Assembly (NCBI RefSeq): GCF_003261575.2
Contig: NZ_CP036176.1
Span: forward strand, 53,222-117,221
Direction: 5' to 3'
Source of the DNA: Klebsiella huaxiensis
GTDB lineage: Bacteria > Pseudomonadota > Gammaproteobacteria > Enterobacterales > Enterobacteriaceae
DNA: 64,000 nt
Shown here piece after piece: positions 1 through 9,928 of this stretch. The notes under the pieces were generated by a model. The model was not told the origin of the DNA and did no database searches. It was given only the letters and a program-made list of their open reading frames with translations. The position numbers were made by a program, and so were the translations under genes. Numbering within the stretch: the first letter of the stretch is position 1; each line of letters starts with the position of its first letter.

Positions 1-2352
1 GAAAATTTAACAGCGGATGTTCGCGATCACCTGGACAAACTTCTGAGTGAAATGCTCGCCGGCAATATCAGTCGTTTCATCTGGCTTCGCAACTTCGAGG
101 TTGGTAACAACTCGGCTGCTGCTAACCGTTTGCTCGACAGGCTCGAATTTCTGCGTACCCTGAATATCAATCATAGTGCTTTGGCCAGCATACCTGCCCA
201 TCGCATTGCCCGGCTGCGTCGGCAGGGTGAACGCTACTTCACCGACGGTTTGCGTGACATCACTTCGGACCGCCGCTGGGCGATCCTTGCCGTCTGTGTT
301 GTGGAGTGGGAAGCGGCGATTGCTGATGCCATAGTCGAAACCCATGACAGGATCGTAGGAAAAACCTGGCGGGAAGCGAAGCGCCAGCATGACGAAACAA
401 TTTCCGGCTCTAAAGCCACACTCACGGATACGATCCGTACCTTCACCGCGCTGGGAGCTTCGTTGCTTGAGGCCCGCAGTGACGGAACCCCGCTGGAGAT
501 GGCTGTCGCCAGTTCGGTTGCATGGGACCGGCTCGCTCAACTGGTAGCGACAGGGACTCAACTCAGCAACACGCTAGCCGATGAGCCTCTTGCATATGTC
601 GGGCAGGGATACCATCGCTTTCGTCGTTATGCGCCCCGCATGTTGCGCTGTCTGAAGCTCGAAGCCGCGCCGGTCGCCGGACCATTGGTAGCAGCAGCTT
701 TGTCGATCGGAGAGATGAAAGGTGTTGCATCGCCAGAAAGACGTTTCCTGCGGCCCAGCTCCAAATGGAACCGTCATTTACGAGCTCAGGAAAAAGGAGA
801 TACCCGTCTTTGGGAAGTGGCGGTACTCTTTCACCTCCGGGATGCTTTTCGTTCCGGAGATGTCTGGCTCGCTCATTCGCGCCGCTATGGTGACCTCAAG
901 CAGGTACTGGTGCCGATGATCGCGGCGCAGGAAAATGCAAAACTGGCCGTGCCTTCCAACCCACAGGATTGGCTGGCAGACAGAAAGGCGCGACTCACGA
1001 TCGCTCTTAAGCGGCTGGCCCGGGCTGCCCGTAACGGCACTATTCCGCACGGTAGCATAGAAGATGGAACGTTGCGGATCGACAGGTTGACAGCAGACGT
1101 GCCGGATGGTGCCGAGGCACTCATACTGGATCTGTATCGCCGAATGCCGTCCGTTCGGATTACCGACATGCTGCTTGAAGTTGATGCAGCCCTTGGTTTC
1201 ACAGATGCGTTTACCCATCTGAGAACCGGGGCTCCATGTCGCGACCGGATCGGTCTGCTCAACGTCCTGCTCGCTGAAGGGCTCAATCTGGGCCTGCGTA
1301 AGATGGCGGAAGCTACAAACACGCATGATTACTGGCAGCTCTCACGCCTTGCCCGCTGGCATGTTGAAAGCGAAGCCATGAACCAGGCATTGGCAATTGT
1401 GGTGGCCGCGCAGGGTAAACTGCCGATGTCACGCGTCTGGGGGATGGGCACGTCAGCATCGAGCGATGGTCAGTTTTTCCCGACAGCGCGGCATGGCGAA
1501 GCCATGAACATGGTCAATGCCAAATATGGTTCTGTTCCCGGCCTCAAAGCGTATACTCACGTAAGCGACCAGTTCGCGCCATTCGCTTGTCAGTCGATCC
1601 CGGCGACCGTGAGCGAGGCACCGTATATTCTCGATGGACTACTGATGAACGAGGTCGGTCGCCATGTTCGCGAACAGTATGCCGATACAGCAGGATTCAC
1701 CGACCATTTGTTCGGAGCCAGTAGCCTGCTCGGCTACAATCTCGTTCTGCGAATCAGGGATCTGCCATCGAAGCGGTTGTACGTATTTAATCCCGATACG
1801 ACCCCCAGGGAGTTACGCAAGTTGGTAGGTGGAAAAGCCCGGGAGGATCTTATCGTTGCGAACTGGCCTGATATTTTCCGTTGTGCCGCGACGATGACCG
1901 CTGGCAAAATCAGGCCCAGCCAACTCCTGCGCAAGCTCGCTTCTTACCCACGACAAAACAACCTTGCAGTTGCGCTTCGTGAAGTTGGTCGTATTGAACG
2001 GACCCTTTTCATTATTGAGTGGATCCTGGATACGGACATGCAGCGACGTGCTCAGATCGGTCTTAACAAGGGAGAGGCCCACCATGCGCTCAAAAATGCG
2101 CTCCGTATCGGGAGGCAGGGGGAAATTCGCGATCGCACGACAGAGGGGCAGCACTACCGAATCGCTGGGCTCAATTTATTGACTGCGGTGATCATTTACT
2201 GGAATACCGTCCATCTTGGTCATGCCGTCACGGAGCGGCGGAACGAAGGGTTGGATGTTCCCCCTGAATTTCTTCCCCACATATCCCCATTGGGCTGGGC
2301 GCACATTCTACTGACTGGCGAATATCTTTGGCCCAAGGAACCGAAAGCTTAG
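1..2352 (+). CDS. tnpA: Tn3-family transposase TnpA, C-terminal 783 residues (5' end outside window)
   Basis: Cut-and-join DDE transposase for replicative transposition, acting on the 38-bp terminal repeats. The frame is open from base 1 and corresponds to residues 183-965 of the complete copy at 47222-50119, with no difference seen between the translations. The Tn3 signatures are visible: WGMGTSASSDGQFF, then ADTAGFTDHLFG about 75 residues later, then the helix with GLNKGEAHHAL. The stop codon lies just inside the terminal repeat, as is normal for this family. The gene itself is not broken; it is incomplete only because the window begins inside it. Confidence 0.95.
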   Translation, partial: ENLTADVRDHLDKLLSEMLAGNISRFIWLRNFEVGNNSAAANRLLDRLEFLRTLNINHSALASIPAHRIARLRRQGERYFTDGLRDITSDRRWAILAVCVVEWEAAIADAIVETHDRIVGKTWREAKRQHDETISGSKATLTDTIRTFTALGASLLEARSDGTPLEMAVASSVAWDRLAQLVATGTQLSNTLADEPLAYVGQGYHRFRRYAPRMLRCLKLEAAPVAGPLVAAALSIGEMKGVASPERRFLRPSSKWNRHLRAQEKGDTRLWEVAVLFHLRDAFRSGDVWLAHSRRYGDLKQVLVPMIAAQENAKLAVPSNPQDWLADRKARLTIALKRLARAARNGTIPHGSIEDGTLRIDRLTADVPDGAEALILDLYRRMPSVRITDMLLEVDAALGFTDAFTHLRTGAPCRDRIGLLNVLLAEGLNLGLRKMAEATNTHDYWQLSRLARWHVESEAMNQALAIVVAAQGKLPMSRVWGMGTSASSDGQFFPTARHGEAMNMVNAKYGSVPGLKAYTHVSDQFAPFACQSIPATVSEAPYILDGLLMNEVGRHVREQYADTAGFTDHLFGASSLLGYNLVLRIRDLPSKRLYVFNPDTTPRELRKLVGGKAREDLIVANWPDIFRCAATMTAGKIRPSQLLRKLASYPRQNNLAVALREVGRIERTLFIIEWILDTDMQRRAQIGLNKGEAHHALKNALRIGRQGEIRDRTTEGQHYRIAGLNLLTAVIIYWNTVHLGHAVTERRNEGLDVPPEFLPHISPLGWAHILLTGEYLWPKEPKA

Positions 2353-2385
2353 GGTGTCATTTCGCCCTCAGCCGGAACCGACCCC
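1..2385 (+). mobile_element. Right part of a Tn5403-like Tn3-family transposon, cut by the window edge
   Basis: The last 38 bases (2348-2385) form a Tn3-type terminal repeat whose outer end reads GGGGTCGGTTCCGGCTGAG on the minus strand. The same repeat bounds both ends of the complete element at 47189-50852, and this segment matches that element in inverted orientation, including its incidental reading frames. The outer end lies inside another transposase gene, so this copy inserted into that element. The tnpR half and left terminus lie before base 1. The name Tn5403 rests on the 3.66-kb size of the complete copy and on memory. Confidence 0.85.
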
Positions 2386-5129
2386 AGACCGCTGGCTCGA
2401 TAGCTCTGATTCTCCAGCCCCCGATCTCTGATTTCACCCAGCCGATGCATAAAGACCGCTCGCGCAAGGGCATTGCGAGCCTCACCTTTATTCAGCCCCG
2501 CATGTACGCGTCGACGCAGTAAAGGATCCCTGAACCAGTCCAGCATAAACAATGACCTTTCGATGCGGCCAATCTCTCTCAGCGCCTTTGCCAGACCATT
2601 CTGCTTCGGATAGCTTGCCAGCTTTTTCATCATCAGTGATGCTGTTACCGTTCCCTGCTTTATAGAACTTGCCAGACGCAGCACCTCATGCCAGTGGGTT
2701 TCAATTTCCTTTAGATTCAGGCTGGTTGTCGAGATGATTGACTGAAGCCCCTGATACAACTCAGCTTTTCCATGAATAAACAGCCGTTTGTCATGAAGAT
2801 CCCGGATCCTTGGCGCAAAAGCGAATCCGAGCGGATGCATTAGCGCAAAAACATGCTCAGTGAAACCTGCTGTGTCGGTGTAATGCTCTGTAATTTCCAG
2901 ATCAGTTTTGTGGTACAGCAGACCATCAAGTACGTGTGTTGAATCCCGCACGCGGCTGATAACTTTGGTGTAAAACGGGCTGTATTGGTCCGAAATATGC
3001 GTATAAATCTGCACGCCTGGATCCTGACCGTATTTAAGATTGACCTGACCAGCATAACGCCCGTGACTCCCCACCCGAAAGTTCTGTCCATCAGACGATG
3101 ACGTTGTTCCATCGCCCCAGAATGCCGCCAGAGGGCTTTTTTTCTGGGCATTGACCAACTCGGCCAGCGCAGCTGAATAGGTTTCATCCCTGATGTACCA
3201 GGCCTGAATGCCCTCGAGTGACGATTTGGTCGTTCCCGGACAGGATTCGGCCATTTTTGTCAGTCCAAGGTTGATACCATCGGCCAGGATGGTGGTCAGT
3301 AACAACTTTCTGTCTTTAGGTCTGACGTGATTGTTTTTGAGATGTGTGAAATGGCGGGTAAAACCAGTCCAGCCGTCCACTTCATCCAGCATTTCAGTAA
3401 TTTTAGGGTGAGGGAGCATGCCATAAACCAGATCGCCAAAAGGGGATGCTGCTGAAGGGACACTGTTATCCAGCGGGGTAATTTTCACGCCTTTATCCGA
3501 TATATCAACATCGGGTAAATCACCGGCCAGCGCCATCGCGTTAACTTCTTCCAGACGCGATGCAAGAAGCGTCAAACGGCTCTTGATGTATTCATGGCAA
3601 TCGGCCGGAACAGCAAGGGGTAACTGGTTATCCCGGAGTGATTTTTCAAAATCGTCTGACGGGATCAGATAATCATCGAAATTCCTGTAGCGGCGTGACC
3701 CCTTTACCCAGATGTCACCTGAACGTAAGGCTCCCTTCAGTTCATTCAGCACGCAAAATTCGTAATATTTTCGGTCAATGCCGGTGGGGGTGATCACAAC
3801 CTTTCTCCAGCTTTCCGGGATGAACCCGATTGGCGCGGAAGGCGGTACTTTTCGGAGTTGTTTTCTATACATATCTCTGACGGTATCCAATGCGTCACTG
3901 AGCTGCATTGCGGCGGGTGCAGCCCTGAACTGCAACACGGACAGCATCCGGGGGGCGTATTTACGCAGCGTACTGTATTTTTCTGTGATCAGATGCAACG
4001 GGTCGAAGTTGTCCTTACGTGACAGGAACCGCGTCTCTTCCACGCTGTTGATGAATTCCTGCCAGGGAAGGACGTCTTCTATTGCGGCCCAGGGATCTTC
4101 CCCGGACTCTCTGGCGTTAAGTAATGCCTGTCCGACGGTAACGTATTGCTTCAGTTTACTCTGAATCAGCTTTCCCGTTTGCTGGAGCCGCTCGGCCTGA
4201 GTACGTTTTGCCCTGCTGAACAGACTACTCAGAATACGCTCGTGCAGATCAATAACTTCGTCAGTCAGGGTGGATCTGGCCTCCGATATGATACAAACCA
4301 GCGAGGCATAACGGCGAACATCCGTGAATCTTGCCAGATCCCGGCTACTCATTTTCCTGCCTTCGCGTGCGAGTTTCAGGAGTCGGTTCTGGTGAACGGA
4401 AAGTGCAATGCCGTCAGGGAGTGCCAGCGACTCAATCGCATTTAACCGGTCGATATGTTGCAGGACATTTTTACCATTAATTTTTCCCGGAGGCTGGAGC
4501 AGCCAGGCCAGCCGTGAAGGTTGCTCACCCTCAGATACCAACAGACGGTCCAGTGCCGCTTTATGCCCTGGTTCAAGCTGCGCGGTAAGCGCAGAAAAAA
4601 CCGCCCTGTCGGCAAGTGTTGTTGCTTCGGCCAGGGTTCGTTCGATCACTTCAACAGAGGGGAAAATAACCTTATTATTGTGGAGCCAGGAGAGCATTTC
4701 CTCCGCAAGTAAAAAACCTCTGTCTGTCCGCATGGCGTGGGGATAAAGGTGGCGAATACAGGTTTTTTGCAGCGCCCGGTTAAAAGGGGATAATTCCAGG
4801 TAGCGGTAGAGTTCAGCCAGATGTTCCCAGCGGGTGACCTCTCTTGATGCATACTCGGCCCACAAATCAGACTGGACTTTCAAATGAGCCGCCAGCCTGA
4901 AGACAACACAGTCGTGAGGTGAAATACTTTTGTCGGGAGGAAACCCTGGTCCTCGCAAATAACAGAGTAAAACTGCAAAGCCCAGACGGTTAGCTGGCCT
5001 GCGGTGTTTATTAATGAGCGCGAGGTCATGTTCACTCAGAAAGCACATGCGCGTCAGAAATACGTCATCATCCGGCACAATCAACAAGCGTTCTTTTTCT
5101 TCACTACTGAGTATTTGTCTCCGTGGCAT
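2349..5129 (-). pseudogene. tnpA: Tn3-family transposase, 3' end truncated by the neighbouring transposon
   Basis: A second Tn3-family transposase, clearly different from the Tn5403-like one. It has MPRRQILSSEEKERLL at its start, WGDGTTSSSDGQNF, TDTAGFTEHVFAL and GLNKGEARNAL. The family motif RASGL is reached at the end, but the remaining 60 or so residues (the usual NLLxAAIxYWNT section) are missing. The last dozen codons (GSVPAEGEMTP) are read from the terminal repeat of the inserted transposon, so the 926-residue product is a chimera at its tail. Function is probably lost or reduced. The start at 5129 agrees with family N-termini, and tnpR is divergent 160 bases away. Confidence 0.85.
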
Positions 5130-5288
5130 AAATACTTCCCTCGCGTATAGTTTCCATATGTTATGGATTGGCTATGACCGAAACCGGTCGGTTTCGTACG
5201 CCTCGCAAACAATATGTCCGAAAGTCAGCGAAATTTGTTTCGTACATACGTTATAATTCGGACACCCTTTGCGTACGGAAAGTTTCCT
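5130..5288. promoter_or_regulatory. Divergent tnpA/tnpR intergenic region, probable res site
   Basis: This 159-bp gap between the divergent transposase and resolvase genes is where Tn3-family elements keep their resolution site and promoters. It contains a TGTCCGAA copy near 5214 and its inverted counterpart TTCGGACA near 5257, together with repeated GTTTCGTAC. These fit resolvase subsites, but the exact borders are not proven by inspection. Confidence 0.55.
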
Positions 5289-5867
5289 ATGTCACGAGTT
5301 TTTGCCTACTGTCGGGTCTCCACTCTGGAACAGAATACAGAAAACCAGCGCCATGAAATTGAAGCGGCGGGTTTTGCCATCAGACCCCAGCGGCTGATTG
5401 AGGAACATATAAGTGGTTCGGTTGCTGCCAGCGAAAGACCAGGGTTCATCCGGTTGCTTGATCGAATGGAAAGCGGTGACGTATTGATTGTCACCAAACT
5501 TGACCGACTCGGCCGTAATGCGATGGATATCCGAAAAACAGTTGAACAACTGGCTACTTTAGATATCCGTGTTCATTGTCTCGCTCTCGGAGGTGTGGAT
5601 TTAACCAGCCCGGCCGGAAAAATGACTATGCAGGTGATTTCAGCTGTGGCTGAGTTTGAGAGGGATCTGCTGATTGAACGCACACATTCAGGGATTTCTC
5701 GGGCAAGATCAGCCGGGAAACGCTTCGGTCGTCCGCCCATCTTGAGCGAGGAGCAAAAAAAAATAGTGTCAGAGCGCCTTAATTCCGGGGCCAGTATCAG
5801 TGCGGTTGCCAGAGAATTTAATACCACCCGGCAAACCATACTCCGGGTAAAAGCAGGACAGCAATAA
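5289..5867 (+). CDS. tnpR: Serine resolvase TnpR (192 aa)
   Basis: Site-specific recombinase that resolves cointegrates at res. The start MSRVFAYCRVSTLEQ places the catalytic serine at residue 10 in the canonical YCRVST motif. LDRLGRNAMDI and the long helix EFERDLLIERTHSGISRARSAGKRFGRP follow, then a C-terminal helix-turn-helix (ISAVAREFNTTRQTILRV). An upstream in-frame start at 5214 would add 25 residues inside the presumed res region; 5289 fits the family length and was preferred. The gene is intact and divergent from the truncated tnpA, so it is the element's own resolvase. Confidence 0.92.
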   Translation: MSRVFAYCRVSTLEQNTENQRHEIEAAGFAIRPQRLIEEHISGSVAASERPGFIRLLDRMESGDVLIVTKLDRLGRNAMDIRKTVEQLATLDIRVHCLALGGVDLTSPAGKMTMQVISAVAEFERDLLIERTHSGISRARSAGKRFGRPPILSEEQKKIVSERLNSGASISAVAREFNTTRQTILRVKAGQQ

Positions 5868-5969
5868 TACTGAATGTGAATAAAGCCCATAACTGGCCAG
5901 GCAGTTGAAACTGTTCTTGAAGTAAACATCTGGAAAGCATGAAACATCATTCTATCCACAGGGAGCAGT

Positions 5970-6015
5970 GGCTATTATAATCGAATTTCGATAACGAAAT
6001 TCGATTATAATAGCC
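5970..6015. promoter_or_regulatory. Perfect 46-bp palindrome upstream of chrA
   Basis: Two perfectly matching 21-base arms (5970-5990 and 5995-6015) flank a four-base ATAA centre. It ends 27 bases before the chrA start. There is no T-run, so an intrinsic terminator is unlikely. An operator for the PadR-type regulator encoded downstream, or a recombination site, is possible. Confidence 0.7.
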
Positions 6016-6042
6016 AATAAAACCAGCAATCAGGATCTGACC

Positions 6043-7248
6043 ATGAACGATACTGCCAGGAATGATCACAGCCCCTGGGCTGTCTTTCTGATTTTCTTCC
6101 GACTTGGCCTGACATCCTTCGGCGGCCCAATTGCCCATCTGGGTTACTTCCGCGATGAGTTTGTGACGCGACGGCAGTGGTTGACCGAGCGCAGCTATGC
6201 AGATTTGGTCGCTCTGTGCCAGTTCCTTCCGGGACCAGCAAGCAGTCAGGTTGGTATAGCGCTCGGGCTGTCCCGTGCCGGTTATACCGGGGCGCTGGCA
6301 GCATGGGCCGGCTTCACGCTACCGTCAGCAGTTGCACTGATCCTGTTTGCGCTGGGGATGACCAGTTACGGGGATATGATGCCCTCTGGTGTATTGCATG
6401 GGCTGAAAGTGGTAGCCGTTGCGGTGGTCGCGCAAGCTGTATGGGGCATGGCCCGAAATCTTTGCCCGGATATACCGCGTATTACTGTCATGGCAGTGGC
6501 AACCTGCTTTGTGCTTCTTGTGCCATCGGCCTGGGGACAGGTGGGAGTAATCGTCACTGCGGCTGTCACTGGCATGTTACTGTTCAAACCTCAGCAGACG
6601 ACGGTACATGATCCGCTGCCCGTTTCAATACGGCGTCGCGTCGGATTGTTCTGGCTCACGCTGTTCTTTGTGCTACTGACAGGGTTACCATTGCTGACGG
6701 CGATATTCCCAAATCCGACGCTGTTAATGGTAGAAACTTTCTACCGGACCGGATCACTGGTTTTTGGTGGCGGGCATGTCGTGCTGCCATTACTGCAGAC
6801 TGAAGTCGTTCCTTCTGGCTGGGTCAGCACTGATACATTCTTGGCTGGCTACGGCGCTGCCCAGGCCGTTCCTGGACCATTGTTCACTTTTGCAGCCTTT
6901 CTCGGGGCTTCGATGAACCAGGTGCCTTCTGGCTGGCTGGGTGGTCTGGTTTGTCTGCTGGCAATTTTCGCACCGTCCTTCCTTCTGATTGTGGGAGCAT
7001 TGCCGTTCTGGGAAAGTCTGCGCCGCAATATCCGTACACAAGCAGCGTTGCAGGGTATTAATGCAGCCGTAGTTGGCCTTCTGCTGGCAGCTCTCTATCA
7101 ACCAGTATGGACGAGCGCAGTTCTCGCTCCGCAAGATTTCGGCCTTGCCCTTGTGGCACTGGTCGCTCTGATGTTCTGGAAACTGCCGCCGTGGCTGGTC
7201 GTAGTGAGTTGCGGTGTTGCGGGTTGGTTGTTGAGTTTAGCACTGTGA
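6043..7248 (+). CDS. chrA: Chromate efflux transporter ChrA (401 aa)
   Basis: Inner-membrane CHR-family transporter that expels chromate. The protein is strongly hydrophobic and shows the two-halves organisation of long-chain CHR proteins. The N-terminal half carries FFRLGLTSFGGPIAHLGYF near residue 18, and the C-terminal half carries the matching FYRTGSLVFGGGHVVLP near residue 233. Each half also repeats the Q-x-LPGP / QAVPGPLFTF motif. About 400 residues is usual for the family. AGGA sits seven bases before the ATG. padR begins 10 bases after the stop, so the two genes probably form one transcript. Confidence 0.95.
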   Translation: MNDTARNDHSPWAVFLIFFRLGLTSFGGPIAHLGYFRDEFVTRRQWLTERSYADLVALCQFLPGPASSQVGIALGLSRAGYTGALAAWAGFTLPSAVALILFALGMTSYGDMMPSGVLHGLKVVAVAVVAQAVWGMARNLCPDIPRITVMAVATCFVLLVPSAWGQVGVIVTAAVTGMLLFKPQQTTVHDPLPVSIRRRVGLFWLTLFFVLLTGLPLLTAIFPNPTLLMVETFYRTGSLVFGGGHVVLPLLQTEVVPSGWVSTDTFLAGYGAAQAVPGPLFTFAAFLGASMNQVPSGWLGGLVCLLAIFAPSFLLIVGALPFWESLRRNIRTQAALQGINAAVVGLLLAALYQPVWTSAVLAPQDFGLALVALVALMFWKLPPWLVVVSCGVAGWLLSLAL

Positions 7249-7258
7249 GGTTCCGGGC

Positions 7259-7564
7259 GTGACCGACAAAGATCTTTACGGCGGGATGATCCGTTTGCAC
7301 ATCCTGCATCATGCAGCCAAAGAACCCGTCTTTGGTCTGGGCATCATTGAGGAATTGCGACACCACGGTTATCAACTCAGCCCGGGTACCCTGTATCCGA
7401 TGCTGCACGGTATGGAAAAGAAGGGGTATCTCACTTCACGACATGTTCAGGCCGGTCGACGAAGTCGGCGAGTATATGAAATCACCGGACAAGGGCACAT
7501 AGCGCTAACGGACGCCAGAAACAGGGTGAAAGAGCTGTTCGGTGAACTTGTTGAAGGCAAATGA
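7259..7564 (+). CDS. padR: PadR-family transcriptional regulator (orf98-like, 101 aa)
   Basis: Small winged-helix DNA-binding protein. The PadR signature is complete: YGGMIRLHILHHAAKEPVFGLGIIEEL, SPGTLYPMLHGMEKKGYL and the RRVYEITGQG wing. It starts with GTG at 7259, with GAGG eight bases upstream. The chrA-padR pair is a known unit (often called chrA-orf98) in integron and IS6100 contexts, where the regulator is presumed to control chrA. The effector is not visible in the sequence. Confidence 0.9.
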   Translation: MTDKDLYGGMIRLHILHHAAKEPVFGLGIIEELRHHGYQLSPGTLYPMLHGMEKKGYLTSRHVQAGRRSRRVYEITGQGHIALTDARNRVKELFGELVEGK

Positions 7565-7589
7565 TATGCCTATGGTTTTAGTCCGGTCT

Positions 7590-7609
7590 GCCGTCTTCTG
7601 AAAACGACA
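7590..7609 (-). repeat. Tn402/class 1 integron-type terminal repeat end
   Basis: Read on the minus strand, the 20 bases TGTCGTTTTCAGAAGACGGC equal the outer 20 bases of the 25-bp IRi of class 1 integrons (Tn402 family), recognised from memory. The following five bases differ. It lies 26 bases after padR and its outer end faces right, so it may mark where the chrA-padR block was once bounded. Confidence 0.65.
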
Positions 7610-7686
7610 GACACATGTAAGATTATCCGCTGCCTGGCAGAAGGAGACTTTGTGAAAACGCTCATGGTGTGTATTTATACGATCAG

Positions 7687-8133
7687 AAGGCGTTTTTTTC
7701 GCTGGGCATGTACCTGGTGGTCTATGGCCTGCGCAATGCCGGGCTCACGGAGTATCTGTCTGGTGTACTGAACCTGCTGGCAGAAAAGGGGTTATGGGCA
7801 GCAACGTTCGGCACCGGCTTCCTGACCGCGTTCCTGTCGTCGGTGATGAACAATATGCCGACGGTGCTGATTGGCGCGCTGTCGATTGACGGGAGTACGG
7901 CGACTGGCGTCGTCAAAGAGGCAATGATTTATGCCAACGTGATTGGCTGCGATTTAGGCCCGAAAATCACCCCGATTGGCAGTCTGGCAACCCTGCTTTG
8001 GCTGCATGTGCTTGCCCAGAAAAATATAACGATCACCTGGGGTTATTACTTCCGCACCGGCATTATCATGACTCTGCCCGTGCTGTTTGTCACTCTGGCC
8101 GCGCTGGCGTTGCGGCTTTCCATCACTTTGTAA
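7687..8133 (+). pseudogene. arsB: arsB 3' remnant (arsenite antiporter)
   Basis: The frame from FSLGMYLVVYGLRNAGLT to LALRLSITL matches the last 148 or so residues of the intact ArsB at 29518-30807, including SSVMNNMPTVLIGALSIDGS and GCDLGPKITPIGSLATLLWLH. About two thirds of the 429-residue protein is missing. An in-frame ATG at 7669 uses unrelated upstream bases. A product of this size would lack most membrane segments and is not expected to pump arsenite. It is followed 12 bases later by arsC. Confidence 0.9.
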
Positions 8134-8145
8134 TGAGATAAAGAT

Positions 8146-8571
8146 ATGAGCAACATTACCATCTATCACAACCCGGCCTGCGGCACTTCACGCAACACGC
8201 TGGAGATGATCCGTAACAGCGGTAACGAACCGACCATTATTTATTATCTCGATACGCCACCGACCCGTGATGAGCTGATTAAACTTATTTCAGATATGGG
8301 AATTACGGTGCGTGCATTGCTGCGTAAGAATGTTGAGCCTTATGAACACCAGGGCCTTGATGAAGAGAAATTCAGTGATGAGCAGTTGATTGATTTTATG
8401 CTTCAACATCCGATCCTGATTAATCGGCCGGTAGTCGTTACGCCGCTTGGCACTCGTCTTTGCCGCCCTTCAGAAATAGTGCTGGATATTCTACCTGAAG
8501 GTCAGAAAGGAGTGTTTACCAAAGAGGACGGCGAAAAGGTCATTGACGAAACGGGGAAGCGGGTTAAGTAA
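8146..8571 (+). CDS. arsC: Arsenate reductase ArsC, glutaredoxin type (141 aa)
   Basis: Cytosolic reduction of arsenate to arsenite using glutathione and glutaredoxin. YHNPACGTSRNTLE carries the catalytic cysteine at residue 12. LLRKNVEPYE, NRPVVVTP and LCRPSE hold the conserved arginines of the plasmid R773 type. Length and start match the other two copies in the window (29032-29460 and 52075-52500), which differ at a modest number of residues. The gene is intact although its arsB partner is only a remnant, so any reduced arsenite must leave through the pump encoded at 29-33 kb. Confidence 0.95.
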   Translation: MSNITIYHNPACGTSRNTLEMIRNSGNEPTIIYYLDTPPTRDELIKLISDMGITVRALLRKNVEPYEHQGLDEEKFSDEQLIDFMLQHPILINRPVVVTPLGTRLCRPSEIVLDILPEGQKGVFTKEDGEKVIDETGKRVK

Positions 8572-8604
8572 CCTGTTTTTTTCGTCTCATTTTTATCGTA
8601 TTCG

Positions 8605-8640
8605 GGCGTCTGTCTGTACCATGCAGACGCTCGCTTTTTG
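8605..8640 (+). terminator. Rho-independent terminator after arsC
   Basis: GCGTCTG (8606-8612) pairs with CAGACGC (8624-8630), followed by TCGCTTTTTG. It lies 35 bases after the arsC stop. Confidence 0.75.
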
Positions 8641-8699
8641 TAATGCCAGCTAAAGAAACAGGTTTAACGTAGGATATTTTCCGTTTTCTGGATTTGCCC

Positions 8700-9605
8700 C
8701 TATATTTCCAGACACCTGTTATCACTTAACCCATTACTGGCCTGCTGCCGTAGATATTCCCGTGGCGAGCGATAACCCAGTGCACTATGCGGATGCCATT
8801 CGTTATAATGCTCGAACGCCTCTGCAAGGTTCTTTGCTGCCGTTAACCCGTCTGGTTTAGGCATGATACTGATGTAGTCACGCTTTATCGTTTTCACGAA
8901 GCTCTCTGCTATGCCGTTACTCTCCGGACTCCGCACCGCCGTGTTCTTCGGTTCAAGCCCCAACATCCGGGCAAACTGCCGTGTTTCATTAGCCCGGTAG
9001 CATGAACCATTATCCGTCAGCCACTCTACTGGAGACGCCGGAAGCTCGTTGCCGAAGCGGCGTTCCACCGCTCCCAGCATTACCTCCTGTACTGTTTCAC
9101 TGTCGAAGCCGCCCGTAGTGACTGCCCAGTGCAGTGCCTCACGGTCACAGCAGTCCAGCGCGAACGTGACTCGCAGTTTTTCTCCGTTATCACAGCGGAA
9201 CTCGAACCCGTCAGAGCACCATCGTTGATTGCTTTCTTTCACGGCCACTTTGCCAGTATGTGCCCGTTTCGATGGCGGTACAGCGGTTTTTCGCTCAAGC
9301 AACAGCGCATTCTGGCGCATGATCCGGTAAACACGTTTGGCATTGATCGCAGGCATACCATCAAGTTCGGCCTGTCTGCGAAGCAGCGCCCATACCCGAC
9401 GATAACCATACGTGGGCAGCTCTCCGATAACATGGTGTATACGGAGAAGCACATCCGTATCATCTGAGTGACGGCTGCGGCGACCATCTTTCCAGTCATC
9501 GGTTCGTCTGAGAATTACGTGCAACTGCGCACGCGACACCCGGAGACAACGGCTGACTAAGCTTACTCCCCATCCCCGGGCAATAAGGGCGCGTGCGCTA
9601 TCCAC
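8700..9605 (-). CDS. insD: IS2 transposase OrfB (integrase core, 301 aa)
   Basis: IS3-family OrfB with an rve-type DDE core: [23 protein letters not shown], then [17 protein letters not shown], then the glutamate region [19 protein letters not shown]. It overlaps orfA and is expressed as the OrfAB fusion by a programmed -1 frameshift at their junction near 9605, as known for IS2. Length matches IS2 InsD, and only a few substitutions relative to the remembered E. coli protein were noticed. Confidence 0.96.
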
Positions 9606-9928
9606 TTTTTTGCACGCCCGTATTCAACGGCTTCTTTAAGGAGTTCATTTTCCATCGTTTTTTTGCCGAGCAGGCGCTGGAGTTCTTTAATCTGCTTCAT
9701 GGCAGCAGCAAGTTCAGAGGCAGGAACGACCTGCTCTCCTGCGGCCACAGCAGTAAGACTTCCCTCCTGGTATTGCTTGCGCCAGAGAAATAACTGGCTG
9801 GCTGCCACACCGTGTTGCCGGGCAACAAGGGAGACCGTCATTCCCGGTTCAAAACTCTGCTGAACAATAGCGATCTTTTCCTGTGTAGTACGCCGTCTGC
9901 GTTTCTCCGGTCCTAAGACATCAATCAT
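9563..9928 (-). CDS. insC: IS2 OrfA (InsC, 121 aa)
   Basis: Helix-turn-helix protein that binds the IS2 ends. The InsC start [19 protein letters not shown] at 9928 is preferred over an upstream in-frame ATG at 9973, since it gives the standard 121 residues. [20 protein letters not shown] forms the helix-turn-helix, and a leucine-rich region ([25 protein letters not shown]) precedes the overlap with orfB. Confidence 0.95.

Noticed and set aside
774..1326. 182- and 145-codon frames opposite tnpA (also at 48248-48796)
   Set aside because: Antisense shadows of the transposase, repeated only because the transposon is duplicated.
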